DNA of 64,000 nt from Diabrotica undecimpunctata. Lineage: Eukaryota; Arthropoda; Insecta; Coleoptera; Chrysomelidae. The notes beneath the pieces are model-generated. The model made no database searches, was not told the origin of the DNA, and was given only the letters and a program-made list of their open reading frames with translations. The stretch is from positions 79,134,017-79,198,016 of the forward strand of contig NC_092807.1 in NCBI RefSeq assembly GCF_040954645.1, in the 5' to 3' direction. Of the stretch, positions 14,640-26,553 are shown one piece after another. Both the position numbers and the translations under genes were made by a program. The number at the start of each line of letters is the position of its first letter. The first letter of the stretch is position 1.

Positions 14640-16340
14640 GGTAAATATTGATAAACTTACCAATCGATTTTAAGGTTTTAGCATTGATATTTGGAAAATA
14701 TTTTCGACTGAAATGGGAATTGGGCATCCATCTTTAATAGGTTTTTGATATAAATCAAATAGTGGTGTCTTATTGATAGGACACTCTAGCAAGATGTGTA
14801 TTATACTTCCTATTTGCCCACACTCACAAAAAGGGGAATCAATACAGTTAAGTTTAAATTGATGATCTGGTGCCAACCAATGTCCTGTTCGTAACCTAAT
14901 AATTGTTGTCAGGTGTCTACGGTCTACAAAAGCAAACTTATGAAACCATGGTTTTATAGAGAATTCGCTTTGACATTGTTGGTACCACTTTCCCTTAAAC
15001 TGTTTTTCTGCATTTCCTGTTTAAACTGTTTAAGCCAATCAAGTTTAAATTCATTTATTAGTGTTTGAGTAATAAATGAAAGATAGTTGATTTTATAAAT
15101 TTTTATGTTAGCTGGGATATTTAGGGTTCTACCTATATTCACCAGTTGATCTGCCACAATATTCCTTTTTACTCCTGAATGGCCTGAAATCCAGGCTATA
15201 ATACCAAGTCCTGCTTCATTTGCCTCAAGTATTAATCTTTTAGTTGAATTTACAATGCGGTTATTTGTTCCCCAACAGGTACTTTGTAATTTTTGGACTG
15301 CACTTTTTGCATCAGAGAATATTATTGCTTTTTTAATAGTTTTTTTTAAGCAAACTCCTACTAACTTATTAGTGGCAATAATTTCAGCAGTGCATATTTG
15401 TATGTGCTCATGTAGTCTAAATGCATAGTTATAATTTATTGATGGAATGTGAACTCCAAACCCTAATGGTTGAGAATTCATTAAGAAATTGTTGATTACT
15501 ATATGTTTCTTCTTTTTTATTTTTGGAGAATATTGTTTTTATTCTTTTTATTTGATATTTCAGCTCAATCTGGTAACAGGACTTAATACTATCTTTAAAT
15601 AATTGCTTAAGATCTTAATCAAATTTACTTTTAATGTAAAAGTAAATGTCTCTTTTAATTTCCACATTCCTATCTGATTATTGATTTTGAACTCTAGCTC
15701 AGACAATATTTCATTCAATGGGTTTTCTATACCAGCTGAGATTTTAAGATTAAATTTAGCAGACAGAATTTTTCGCCTGATTTCTAATGATGTTTCTCCA
15801 CTCTCAGCTAATAAGGCATTAGTAGGAGTAGATCTCATACAACTTGTGATAATCCTCAAAGCTTTAAATTGGATTTTGTCTAATGTTACGAGGTTGGCTT
15901 TACTGCAGGGTTTTAGTACTGTACATGATAATCAAGGTGTGATCTTATAATACCGTTATAAATTAACAGAAGTGAAATAGGGTCTGCTTCCACCATGTGC
16001 CACATAATGCTCTCATTATATTCATGCCTTTTTGAGCGGTCGTTTCAATATTTTTAATGTTTTCTGTCCAGTTTAAAGAATTATTAAAAACTAACCCCAA
16101 ATATTTAATAGAGTTTTTGATAGGAATGACCTGTCCATCTATTGTTAAAGGTATGTCATTTATTGTGCTCCTCATATTACTAAATATCATTGCTGATGTT
16201 TTATCTATTGAAAAAGGAAGCTAATTGTATTGTATTAACTTGAATTCGGCTGGTATAATATCATGTAATGATTTAGTGTACATATTAAATAAAAGTGGGC
16301 GCATAGGTGACTCTTGAGCCAAACCTCTATCTGTAATGTT
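14640..16340 (-). pseudogene. I-type non-LTR retrotransposon relic with RNase H, copy 2
   Basis: Minus-strand pieces in order: RT fragment with SPMRPLLFNMY (about 16320-16290), a thumb-like piece with IKYLGLVFNNSLNW (16190-15963), a further piece (15859-15560), an RNase H domain (15481-14954) with IIFSDAKSAVQKL and WISGHSGVKRNIVADQL, and a C-terminal cysteine/histidine motif CECGQIGSIIHILLECP (14876-14670). RNase H after RT is the order of the I, R1/LOA-type clades. The YADD block is missing and frames change between pieces, so it is dead. Confidence 0.8.
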
Positions 16341-17000
16341 GGGTCCAAATCTCTCTATCTATTGCTATATAATGCTATATTGCTATATACGTATTGCTAT
16401 ATACGTTGCCATGTTACCAATTCCAACGGTAACTTAGACATCTTAGTTTTTAATAGTATATAATGTAACATATTTGTAAATTTATATCATTTAAAGGGTT
16501 TTTACCCATATATTTTAGTGGCTTATAGCATGTGCACTTTGTTACACTGATGATGGAATTTACATTTCGAAAACGTTCTGTATTTGTGATATAGCCCGTT
16601 TGGATATTTTATTTATACCTTTTACTAAAAATTTTTAAATAAAATTTTTTTTGTGATACATGGTATACAGCCAGCTACTGGAACTAAGTTTCCCAGTGGA
16701 TTTTAAGTAAGAAACTTCAAGCTTCGGAAAACTATTATTTGGTTGGTAATTTTACAATATTCTCTCGGAGTCAACAATATAAACTGTACTCTTCAAAGTA
16801 ATTTTGACAACCTCCAATTCAAACTCCAGTCCAGTCTAACCATTATTATTACTTTCAGTAATACACTATCATCATAACCTAATCTAAAGTGTTTGACCTC
16901 TATTTATGTCATGAGACCTCGTGCCGCCTAGTTCTGTCAGGACTTTACAATCATGAGCTATTCACTCTTATGACATGTTTTCATGTAGTACATCTCGAAA
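16340..17000. other. no gene seen
   Basis: AT-rich sequence with no open frame worth reporting and no repeat partner in this window. A short direct repeat of GCTATATTGCTATATACGTA type lies at about 16365-16405. Confidence 0.5.
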
Positions 17001-17006
17001 TCATTA

Positions 17007-18130
17007 TCAGACCATTGATTTTGAAGGTCTGTCATTCTGATTGTGATCAAACTCATCTGCTAGATTAATATCATGTTTAGGCATATTATTAGATGGTCTC
17101 AAGTGATAGCTATTTCTTCTTACCAATGTCTGATTTTTCTTTCTCAACAACATATTATGATCTTGGCTTTTGTAAACATTATCTAACCACAGCAGGTTTC
17201 CATTGCCCATCTTTTCTTATAACCACATTATCCCCTATACTTAACTCTTCTTTTGTTGCAGTATTTCTATTATAGTAGTGCTTGTACAATTTTCTTTTAT
17301 TACCCAATTTATTCTTTTCTTAATTTATTTTTTAGGTCTACCTGTTCTGGTAAATATTTTTCATGTAAAACTGGAAGTTTGCCTCTAAGTCTACGACTAT
17401 TCAAGAGTTGTTCTGGCGATTTATCTGATCCTAACAGCGGTGTGTTCCTATATTCTAATAAGGATAGCTGAAGATCTTCACACTTCTTGCAAATATTTTT
17501 ATCTGTCTGGACGGCTCGTTCTGTCTGCCCATTTGCTCTAGGATATCTTTGGCTAGATGTCACAAATTTAAAGTTCCATTCCTTGAAGAATTCTCGACCA
17601 TTCCTTAGAACCAAAAGGCGTATTATCAGATATGACTTACAAAGGAATCCCATGAGTGGCAAACATAGTCTTAAACGAATTTTTTATTGACTGGGATGTT
17701 TTGGACTGCAACCAAACAATTTCAATCTACTTTGTGAGATAATCCATTACAACTAAATAAGATGCTCTTCCAAATGCACAAATATCAGCCTCTAGCATTT
17801 GAAGGCAGATCTGGAATTTCTCTTAGTATTAACGGCTCTTTAACATTATTTCCCTAATATTTCTCACAATCAAATCCACTATGTCCTTATTTAAATTTGG
17901 CCAAAACACTACCCGTCTCGCTCTTTGCTGTGTTTTATAACCCCAAAGTGTGTTTTATGAAGCAACTTTAACATCCTATGCCGCAAAGAATCCGGAACTA
18001 TGACTCTGTCCCTATATATCATCAAATCATTTAATGAGTAAACAGTAAACGTCATTCTGTTGCCGAAAGGCGTCGATAGGGCTGGAATGGCCCTTATCTT
18101 GCTCAGCGGACTTCTTGCGGTATTGGAAGT
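17007..18130 (-). pseudogene. gypsy integrase relic
   Basis: Two integrase parts on the minus strand. The piece at about 18060-17909 has LRHRMLKLLHKTHFGVIK, like the zinc-binding N-terminal part. The piece 17662-17309 has SSQRYPRANGQTERAVQT with the catalytic glutamate, followed by LLEYRNTPLLGSDKSPEQLL, typical of Ty3/gypsy integrase cores. The region between is degraded, with stops, and the catalytic aspartates are not clearly seen. The 17309 open frame continues to a region rich in K and E. No LTR is recognisable. Confidence 0.7.
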
Positions 18131-18192
18131 TCGACCGGAAGGTGTTGCTGGTGTCCACCATTCTTCTTTATATAGTTGGGCACGATTTGTAT

Positions 18193-18195
<3 letters not shown>

Positions 18196-18267
<72 letters not shown>
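18196..18267. repeat. (TA)n microsatellite
   Basis: 72 bp of TA next to the gypsy integrase relic; it produces artificial Tyr-Ile open frames in both directions. Confidence 0.97.
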
Positions 18268-18268
<1 letters not shown>

Positions 18269-18460
18269 GAGGTTCGTGATATATTTCGACTCGTGTATGA
18301 TCTTTAGCAAATATCACGTCTGTGTGTTTGAACAAGAATAGAAAACAGAAAAAGCACAAAATATAGCTCATGTACGTGATCTACAAGAAGTAGAGATATT
18401 ACTCGAGCTTTATAAACAAATATATAAAAAGAAATCAATGTTTGTGTATACAAATCATAT

Positions 18461-18483
18461 CAACATATACAGGGTGTCCTTAA
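18461..18483 (+). repeat. left arm of an inverted repeat pair
   Basis: CAACATATACAGGGTGTCCTT. The reverse complement of 21184-21204 reads the same apart from one extra G. The pair encloses about 2.7 kb including an RTE relic and may mark a composite or nested element. ACAGGGTG-type ends are frequent in arthropod repeats, so chance pairing of two unrelated repeats is possible. Confidence 0.45.
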
Positions 18484-19140
18484 GTAATTGTACAAAACGA
18501 AACCGCGGATTCTACACTTTAACTTTAACTTTAACTAAAGTTTAATATTATTTACTTTAACTATTTCTTAATTTGGTTTATAAATAAAATATTTTAATTA
18601 TGACTTTAATAATACAAAACGTAAAATGTTTGATGTAAAATCCAATTATTCTGTTAATTTGTCAAATCCTACTATTAACTATCCTGCTGATATATTTATT
18701 TTATTTAATATTTCGTTAACTATTAACTTTATTAAAGGCATTTTATACCAAAATTCAGATGCATTGATGTTTTTGTCGAATTTTCTTTTGTTGCCCAGAG
18801 TAACTGCTTTAAATCAGAATTATGTAGTTGATTTGTAAAATGCGATTATCTCGAAAACTGTTAAGTTTTGAAGATATTAACAAATATACATTGTTTTTGT
18901 TAAAATATTGTATCTTTAATACTTTTTATCACAAACACCGGTAAATTAAAGAGCAAAAAAGTTTAGTGCCAATGTATGCCACATATATGGCATATGTGGC
19001 GCCCTCTATCAGATAAAATAAAGTATGCATTAAATTATAATTATTGATGTTTATTAGTATTCAGTTATAAATTTTTATGACACATATATATATATATATA
19101 TATATAAATGTTCACAAATATGAAAGTTATAGAGAAAATT
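18484..19140. other. AT-rich DNA inside the inverted repeat, no gene
   Basis: Nothing coding. A palindrome GCCACATATATGGCATATGTGGC-like element lies at about 18979-19000, and a 24-bp TA tract at 19083-19106. Confidence 0.5.
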
Positions 19141-19149
19141 AAAATTTTA

Positions 19150-21190
19150 AATTTCCACATTAACACACTCTTCTTCTCATTGCGCCATCTCCTTTCGAAG
19201 GCTGGCGATCCAAATGGCAATTGTAGTTTTGAAAACTGCTGCGCGAAAGATCTCTGCGGATGAGCGGTCGAACCATCTCCTCAGGTGTTTCAGCCACGAG
19301 TTCTGGCGTCTTCCTACTGATCTTTTGCTCTGTACTTTTCCTTCCAGTATAACTTGAAGTAATTCATATCTTTCGCCTCTCAACACATGACCCAAGTATT
19401 GCATTTTCCTCTCTTTGATTATTCTTAGTAATTCTTTTTGTTTACACATGCAACGAAGTACCTCAACATTAGTAACTCTTTGTACCCATGGAATCCTCAA
19501 CATTCGTCTGTATATATACATCTCAAAGGCATCTATTCTTTTTTCTATTTCAGAGCCCTTTGTCCAACTATCACAGCCATACAGTAAGACAGAAAAAACG
19601 TAACATCTGATCATTCGGATTCTAAGCTGTAGACTAAGGTCTGATCTTGTAAAAAATGTTTTCATGCTCATGAATGTTTTCCTTGCTTGTTCGATTCTTG
19701 ATAGGATTTCTTTTTTTGGATTACACTGACTATTGATATTTGTTCCCAAATAGTTTATGGAATTTACCTGTTCTATTATTTGACCCTTGGCATACACCTG
19801 TACGTTTATTGGTGTCTTTTAAAATACTAAAGTTTTAGTTTTGGAAACGTTTAGATGCAAACCGAACATTTCGCTGTAGTGAACTACCGCATTTATTATA
19901 TTTTGTAGTTCTTGTGCGTTGCTTGGTATTAAGACGGTATCATCAGCATATCTGATGTTGTCTATGCTGATTCCCTTAATCTTAATTCCGCCTTGGACCT
20001 CGTCTAATGCTTCTCTGAATATAGACTACGAATACAAATTAAAGACTAGCGGTGATAAGACGCAACCCTGTCTCACTCCTTGTCGGATTTGTATGTCTTC
20101 GGATGTTGTGTGGTCTATTTCAATTGTTGCCGTTTGGTGCCAGTATAGTTCTGAGATAATTCGCAGTCTTGTTCGTCAACTCCAGTTGTTCTCAGAATTT
20201 CGATCATCTTTTGATGGTTAATGCAGTCACATGCTTTTCGATAATTAATAAAACATGCATATACATCTACATTCATGTCTCTGCATCGTTGCGTTAACAC
20301 ATTTAAAGCAAAAAGAGCCTCTCGTGTTCCCAATCCGTTTCGAAATCCGAATTGAGTGTCACTCATCTGGAACTCGCACTTCTTGTAAATTCGTGTATGG
20401 ATAATTCTGAGAAAAGTTTTAAGGACATGAGACATCAAGCTTAATAGTCGATAATATTCGCATTGTGAGGAATTCGATTTTTTTGGTAATGCTACGAATG
20501 TTGATTTTAGCCAGTCTGTTGGTATTTTACCTGTGCCATATATCTTATTAAATAGTGCTGTTATTAAATCTAAGCTTTTACTTTCGTTATCTGCAATTAG
20601 TTTAAGTATTTCGACATTGATATTGTCTGGACCGGTGGCTTTTCCATCTTTCTGAAATTTTACTGCGTGAATCACTTCTTCTTTGGTTATTTCTGGGCCT
20701 TTTTCATTTATTCGATTATCTGTGGATGGTTGAGAACAAGGTCTATCGTCGTCAAAAAGAGTTTGTATGTATTCTTTTCATCTCTCTAGTTTGTCTTCTG
20801 TACCCATAATTATTTCATTATTATCATTTTTTAATATTGTTGCTTGTCTCTTTTTGTGTCTACCTGTCATTTCTTTTAATTTTTTATGAATATTAAAGGT
20901 GTCGTATTTTTCCTGAAGTTGTTCGATTTCTAGGCGTTTTGTTGACATCTAGTTTTCTTTCGCCTCCCTACACTTTTTTCTAATGATTTTGTTGATTCGC
21001 TTGTATTCTATTGGGCTTGTTTTATGTTTTCGTCTTACGTCCATGAGGTCCATGATCTCTTGCGTTATCCATTCTTGTCTTTTGTTGTGTTTTATGAACC
21101 CGATGTCTTCTTCTTGTATCTTTGTTATTTTTGTTTTTAGAGCAGTCCATGTTACTTTAATGTCTATCCTCACGGGTATTCAAGGACCAC
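19150..21190 (-). pseudogene. RTE-type non-LTR retrotransposon relic
   Basis: Minus strand. 21173-20949 is a degraded linker between endonuclease and RT. 20675-20115 has GPDNINVEILK and FGFRNGLGTREALF, the early RT motifs of RTE elements. 19797-19177 (206 aa) has INYLGTNINSQ, VLLYGCDSWT and RMLRIPWVQRVTNVEVL, the conserved RT C-terminal region of RTE. The YADD block falls in the disrupted stretch 20110-19800, where the plus strand reads GGTATCATCAGCATA at about 19935. No endonuclease domain remains, so the 5' end is truncated. Confidence 0.8.
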
Positions 21191-21204
21191 CCTGTATATG
21201 TTGG
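21184..21204 (-). repeat. right arm of the inverted repeat pair
   Basis: Reverse complement matches 18461-18481 over about 20 bases with one gap. Confidence 0.45.
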
Positions 21205-21270
21205 AAAATATGCGACAATAAAACGGCACAAATTGGTAATTTCTTGACTTACGAAAGAAATACACCGACG

Positions 21271-21271
<1 letters not shown>

Positions 21272-21367
<96 letters not shown>
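21272..21367. repeat. (TA)n microsatellite
   Basis: Abuts the left LTR of gypsy A; TA resumes at 37433 directly after its right LTR, so the element sits inside a TA tract. Confidence 0.97.
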
Positions 21368-21369
<2 letters not shown>

Positions 21370-22792
21370 ATATGATTGGTGTTTAAAGAAAATAATTTAT
21401 AAGTTATATACTAGATAATTTTAGATATAACAAGTATTTGGTTATTTTAAGAAGTTATATACTAGAGAATTTAATAAAAATATATTTATGTGAGGGCATT
21501 TTTAAGAAATTAGCATATAAAAAAAATTTTTTTAGTAATTATGATGTTGTAGATATATTTAAGTGAGCCATGTGACTAGGCAACCAGATATACATACTCT
21601 GAAGTGACGTTTAAGAATAATTACGAATATAAAGTGGGGTTATAATGATAATATGTTGTTTAAAATGTGTAATTTATTAAATTAAAATGTTTAATTTATA
21701 TAAGTTACTGATTTAAATGTATACTCGGATCTGAAAAGCCTAAATGCCAACAAAATTCTCGATAGATAAGTAAGGAATTCTCTAGATCACCGGAGATGGC
21801 TTTGTTTGCGAAATGGTTTGTTCCAGAAAATTCTGACATGTATTTAATAGAACAAATGGAACATGATTTCTTACCAGATGGTTCTGGAACATCCAAAAAG
21901 ATATAAATACCTGGTGATTTGGATTGAAAGTCGGTCAGAAAGTTTAAGTCAAGCAGTCAGAAAGTTTCAGTCAAGCAGTCAGAAAGTTTAAGTCAAGTCA
22001 GTCAGAAAGTTTAAGTCAAGTCAGTCAGAAAGTTTTAGTAAGAAAGTCCATTCAGTTCAATCAGTTAGAGGTCATTCAGTTAGTAAGAAGAATTCAAATC
22101 AGTTATAATTGTTCAATATAGTGAGTTAAATCAAAAGTAAGAAACAGTATAAAGAAAATATTGAAGATTAAAAATTATGTTATGTATAAATGATAATTGG
22201 ATAATGGAAGAAGTATTAATTGAATATTAAACTTAAATAATATATTTGGTGATTGGATATTGGTATATAGAAAAGAAGAATAAATATAAATGCTGTTTGC
22301 TGGTTTGCTTGGTGGTTTATAAATGCTGGTGAAGAAAAATATCTTAAATTGGTGGAAGCTGATAATTGGAAAAAGTAATTTCATAAAAACAAGGATAACC
22401 GAAGCTGAGAAGAAGACATTTGAGTGGTGATTATAATCTATATAGTGGAAAACAGTTCATTTAGGCATTCAGTGACAGAAAGGTACAAAAATTTTGTTAC
22501 TATAATTTAGTTAGTGTCATAACAATTTCAATTTTGAAGATAGTTTGTTTAAATTTTACATTGTCTATAGAATTTAATTAGTTTCATAAGAATTTCAATT
22601 TAAAGATAGTTTATTTTAAATTTACATTAGCTAGTTTAGATATATATATGTGTGTTTCATAGAAGATCTAATAAAGATAATTTAAAAAAGTACTTACAAT
22701 CTAATTCTTTGAGAACCGCGATAAAAATCCTATATATTATATTATTAAAAATACTTATTGCTCATCATTCAAACAAACAATACATCATAACA
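21368..22792 (+). repeat. 5' LTR of gypsy A
   Basis: 1425 bp, TGATATGATTGG to CATCATAACA. It contains about five tandem copies of a 22-24 bp unit of the type GTCAGAAAGTTTAAGTCAA at 21935-22040, also present in the 3' LTR but not in the two solo LTRs. A TATA-like ATATAAATACC lies at about 21900, just upstream of this block, and may be the promoter. Confidence 0.93.
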
Positions 22793-22794
22793 AT

Positions 22795-22812
22795 TGGCGC
22801 CCACCGCGGGGC
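22795..22812 (+). promoter_or_regulatory. primer binding site of gypsy A
   Basis: TGGCGCCCACCGCGGGGC lies two bases after the LTR. It is a near match to the tRNA-Lys(1,2)-type primer site. Confidence 0.85.
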
Positions 22813-22934
22813 TCTCTATTTAAAAGAATTAGTTTGGGAAGATAAGTGCTCTCATATAATTAAATTAATTATCAGTAGAAAGAAAAAATTATAGATTTTA
22901 TTTTTAATTATATTTGAACAAGTAAAGTCTCAAA

Positions 22935-24608
22935 ATGTCTCAAGGAAAGAAAGGTACAAGAAGCAAAAAGAATGAAGAATATGTGGAAGTAGAAACACAA
23001 CCTATACAAGAGGAGAGTTTAGTTCAAGTTCCACAAGATACTGCAGAAATGAATCCAGAAAGAGAGGAAAATGTCAATATGGCAGCTTTGATGTCATTAG
23101 TGATGCAGATGAACAAGACAATGGAAGAGAATACGAAAAAAATGGAAGAGAATACGAAAAAAATGGAAGAGAATTCAAAAGAAATCAAAGAAGACATAAA
23201 AAAAATGGAAGAGAATTCAAAAGAAGTCAAAGAAGACATGAAAAAAATGGAACAGAAATTAGAAGAGAATTATAGAAAATTAGAAAAGAAAATAGAAGAT
23301 AATAATAATAAAATTGTAAAACAAATAGAAAAACAAATGGATAAAAAACTTGAAGCTGCAGAGAAAAAAGTAGCAAATGAAATAAAAAATATTCGGAATG
23401 ACTACAAGAAAAGGATACAAAATGAGAGGACAGAAGTAAAGAGGATTATTCAAGATAATAAGATAGATATAGAACAGAAAATAGAGTTGCAGAAATGTAA
23501 CTTAGAAGTAAAAATTAACGAAGACAGGAAAAACACAGAAGAAAAATTAGACGATATACAACAAAATATCCAAATAAATAGTAATCAAATAAGAAATGTG
23601 GAACAGAGAATAGATGATATTTCACAAATGAGAGACATAGGGAGACCTTACTTAAATTTAACAAATGAGACTGGGATTAAATTGTCTGGTAATATAAAAA
23701 ATTTGCATCCTAGAGTATACATAAACAGTTTAAAACATAAATTAAGATTAGTGAATAATATTAATGATATTAAAGGTTATATTAGAGTGACATTAAATGA
23801 AAATGCAGCAACTTGGTTTGCTAGTATTGAAAATGATTTAGATAATTTTCAAACATTTGAAAATAAATTTTTAAATTATTATTGGGGTGAATTAGAGCAA
23901 GCCAAATTTAGGGAAGTTCTATATTTTGGAAAGTATAATCACAATTTAAAATCAAATATGGTAGATTATGCATTGAAATTGATAACAGTTGCAAAATATT
24001 TAGAACCACCACTTAGAGAGGAAGAAACAGTCTTAAATGTATCTAGACATTTTGATGCTGATGTTGTGCAAACAGTAACTGTACAAAATATTCAAACAAT
24101 AGATACTTTTATTAATTTTATTCAAAGAATACAAAGAGGTAATATGACAAGTAATAATAACAACAATAGAAAAGCCAATAATAACTTTCAATATAATAAG
24201 AATGATAATCAACAATATAGACAATCATATAACAATAATACTAGGTATGGTGATAGTTTACAAAATTTTAATAATAATAACAGTAATCAAAATAGACAGA
24301 ACTTTAATAACAATACTAGGTATAATAGACAAAATTTTAATAATAATACTAATTATAATAGACAACATTTTAATAACAGTACTAATAATAATAGACAAGA
24401 TTTTAACAATAGAAGAAATATAGAGCGACCTAACTATAACAGACAGGTAAATTGTGTTCGAAGGAATAGAAGCTGCGAAGACAGGGAACGAAGTAGTACA
24501 AGGCAGGAAAATGTGAGTAGAAGTCATAGTAGGGAAAGACATAGGACATCAGATCCAAGTGGTCAGATACAATCTGAGAATTCTAATAATCAAAATTTTG
24601 TTCAGTAA
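22935..24608 (+). CDS. gag: Gag of gypsy A
   Basis: 557 aa from ATG 22935. It forms the particle shell. Residues about 60-230 are a long heptad-rich, charged coiled coil built partly of repeats (MEENTKKMEENTKKMEEN, then longer KEDMKKMEQK-type units). Residues about 235-400 are a capsid-like domain that aligns with the gypsy B Gag (shared LHPR, WFASIEN/WFCNIEN, YLEPPLREEE/YLEPAMREEE). The tail is asparagine- and arginine-rich (FNNNTRYNRQ-type repeats) and has no CCHC zinc knuckle; it may bind RNA by its basic residues. The end differs from gypsy B: the RPLL-type ending is found one frame over, so a small indel probably changed the last codons here. Confidence 0.88.
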   Translation: MSQGKKGTRSKKNEEYVEVETQPIQEESLVQVPQDTAEMNPEREENVNMAALMSLVMQMNKTMEENTKKMEENTKKMEENSKEIKEDIKKMEENSKEVKEDMKKMEQKLEENYRKLEKKIEDNNNKIVKQIEKQMDKKLEAAEKKVANEIKNIRNDYKKRIQNERTEVKRIIQDNKIDIEQKIELQKCNLEVKINEDRKNTEEKLDDIQQNIQINSNQIRNVEQRIDDISQMRDIGRPYLNLTNETGIKLSGNIKNLHPRVYINSLKHKLRLVNNINDIKGYIRVTLNENAATWFASIENDLDNFQTFENKFLNYYWGELEQAKFREVLYFGKYNHNLKSNMVDYALKLITVAKYLEPPLREEETVLNVSRHFDADVVQTVTVQNIQTIDTFINFIQRIQRGNMTSNNNNNRKANNNFQYNKNDNQQYRQSYNNNTRYGDSLQNFNNNNSNQNRQNFNNNTRYNRQNFNNNTNYNRQHFNNSTNNNRQDFNNRRNIERPNYNRQVNCVRRNRSCEDRERSSTRQENVSRSHSRERHRTSDPSGQIQSENSNNQNFVQ

Positions 24609-24620
24609 ACTTTCTGAATT

Positions 24621-24953
24621 ACAAGTTAGGCCATTGCTATTATGAAAAACCTTCTGAATTTATTTCTCTAGATGAAGATAAGATTATTGAATCTATTAAT
24701 TTAATTTATATAAATGCTTTGGCCAAAAATAAAATGATTAAGATTATGATAGATACTGGTTCAGAAAGTACTTTAGTCTCGGAGAATTTTATTCTTATTA
24801 CATTAAAACTATCAGATATAATAAAGATTCCAAAAATTTAAATTGTTGGTGCAAATAATAAGAAGTTGGGTGAAATTGATAAACTAGCCAATTTTAAAAT
24901 TAATATTCTTAATAAAAAAATTAATATGCAAGGATTTATGTGTTGATATATTA
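24621..24953 (+). pseudogene. protease region of gypsy A, broken
   Basis: Aspartic protease motif IMIDTGSESTLVS with the DTG codons at 24752-24760, in the -1 frame relative to the annotated gag frame. A TAA stop at 24839-24841 and a frame change with TGA at 24944 separate it from the RT frame. The segment after the stop (VGANNKKLG) matches the corresponding IGANNKKLY part of gypsy B protease. Confidence 0.8.
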
Positions 24954-26358
24954 ATGGGAAATGATGAATTGGAAAAGAAGAAAGTAAAGATAGATTTTGA
25001 AGAAAAAATGGTAACTTTGGAAGGGCAAATACTTAAATTTATGCAGAAAGATGAGGTGGAAGAAGGAATAAGAGTTGATAGGATATTATTAAAAGAAAAT
25101 AATGATGTTTATGAAGAAGAAATGTATTTTGATGATAGGGAAATGTCCCAAAAGAATGTAAAGAATAATAATTGTAGTGAATATTTAAGGAATGGAAATT
25201 TTAAGCAGATGGATGCCTACGAGGTGGAGTGCGTAAAATTGGAAGCAAGGAATAATGAGTACATAATGAAGAATAATGTTATTTGTAAAGAAGAAGATGT
25301 GATAAAAGTTAATTGCCCTGAAGAATATAAATCAATAGTCGTTTCCATATTGCAGCAACACAAGGGACTTGTCAATAAAGAAAATAGAATTGCACAAAAT
25401 TATATCCATAGTATAAAAGTTAAAGAAGAAAAAGATTTTAAAACAAAATCATACCCAATACCATATAAATACAGAGAAGAAGTAAACAGAACGATTAATA
25501 ATATGTTAGAAGATGGAATCATTGAGAAGGCAGATACACGTTTCATAAACCCAATAGTAGTAGTACGTAAAAGATCAGGTGAAATCAGGTTATGTTTGGA
25601 TGCAAGGAATATTAACAAGATCACTGAAAAGCAATTTGAAGCACCAATGAGTATAGATGGAATACTAGGAAGAATTACAGGAATGTCATTTTTCACTAAA
25701 ATTGATTTACAGCATAGCTTTTGGTTAATACCTCTAGAAAGAAAAAGTAGACAGTATACAGGATTTCAGATAGATGGAGTAGTATATCAATTCAAAGTAG
25801 TACCATTTGGACTTCAATCATCTTGCAGTGCTCTATGTAGATGTCTTCATGATATTTTGGATCAATATGGACATTTTGTAATTCACTACATTGATGATAT
25901 CTTAATTTTTTCTAAAACGGCTGAAGATCATGAGAAACACCTAAAAATTATAATAAATAGATTAGACAAAGTTGGACTAAAAATAAATCAAGAAAAATGT
26001 ACATTTTTTCAAAAAGAAGTAATATATCTAGGTTATAAACTTAACACTAAGGGAATCGAAATGGATCCAGAACGGACACAAGTCATTCAGGAATATAAAA
26101 CACCACACAATTTAAGAACTTTAAGAGGATTTATTGGAATAATTAATTATTATAAAAGGATGATACCAGATCTAAGTATAAAAGAAATTCCATTACTTGA
26201 ACTACTGAGAAAAGGTGTAAAATGGAGATGGGATCAGAGAAGAGAACTAGCATTCCAAGAAATTAAAAACATTTTTCTGTCAAATTTAAAAATATATTAT
26301 CCTGACTACACACAGCCATTCATATTAAGAACAGATGCATCCATAGAGAGATTATCAG
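24954..26358 (+). pseudogene. reverse transcriptase of gypsy A, truncated
   Basis: Open frame from 24954 covering the end of protease and the RT: KSYPIPYKYREEVNR, LCLDARNINK, IDLQHSFWLIPL, VPFGLQSSC and the catalytic YIDD at about 25890. It continues into the connection and the first RNase H motif, LRTDAS at about 26330, then stops matching gypsy B at about 26358, where foreign sequence begins. The rest of RNase H and the N-terminal part of integrase are missing. The frame continues by chance to 26396. Confidence 0.88.
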
Positions 26359-26553
26359 GGTGTGATGTCCTCTCGTGGGAGTCACTATCCGGGTAGCTTT
26401 TAGACAGTCAGAGACAGAGTTCAAAATAAAAATAAAACTTTATTGTCTTCCTTAAATTAAATTGACAAAAATCTTATGTACATATTTACAATTTGGTTTA
26501 GTCTTCTTAGTACCTGGCCTATTTGTTCAAATTAAACTTGACCTTGTCATATG
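26358..26553. other. unrelated segment replacing part of gypsy A pol
   Basis: About 195 bp starting TGTGATGTCCTCTCGTGGGA with a run CTTTATTGTC. Compared with gypsy B, about 190 codons (RNase H core to the integrase zinc finger) are absent at this spot. It may be a fragment of another LTR left by a deletion; its source is not found in this window. Confidence 0.5.
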
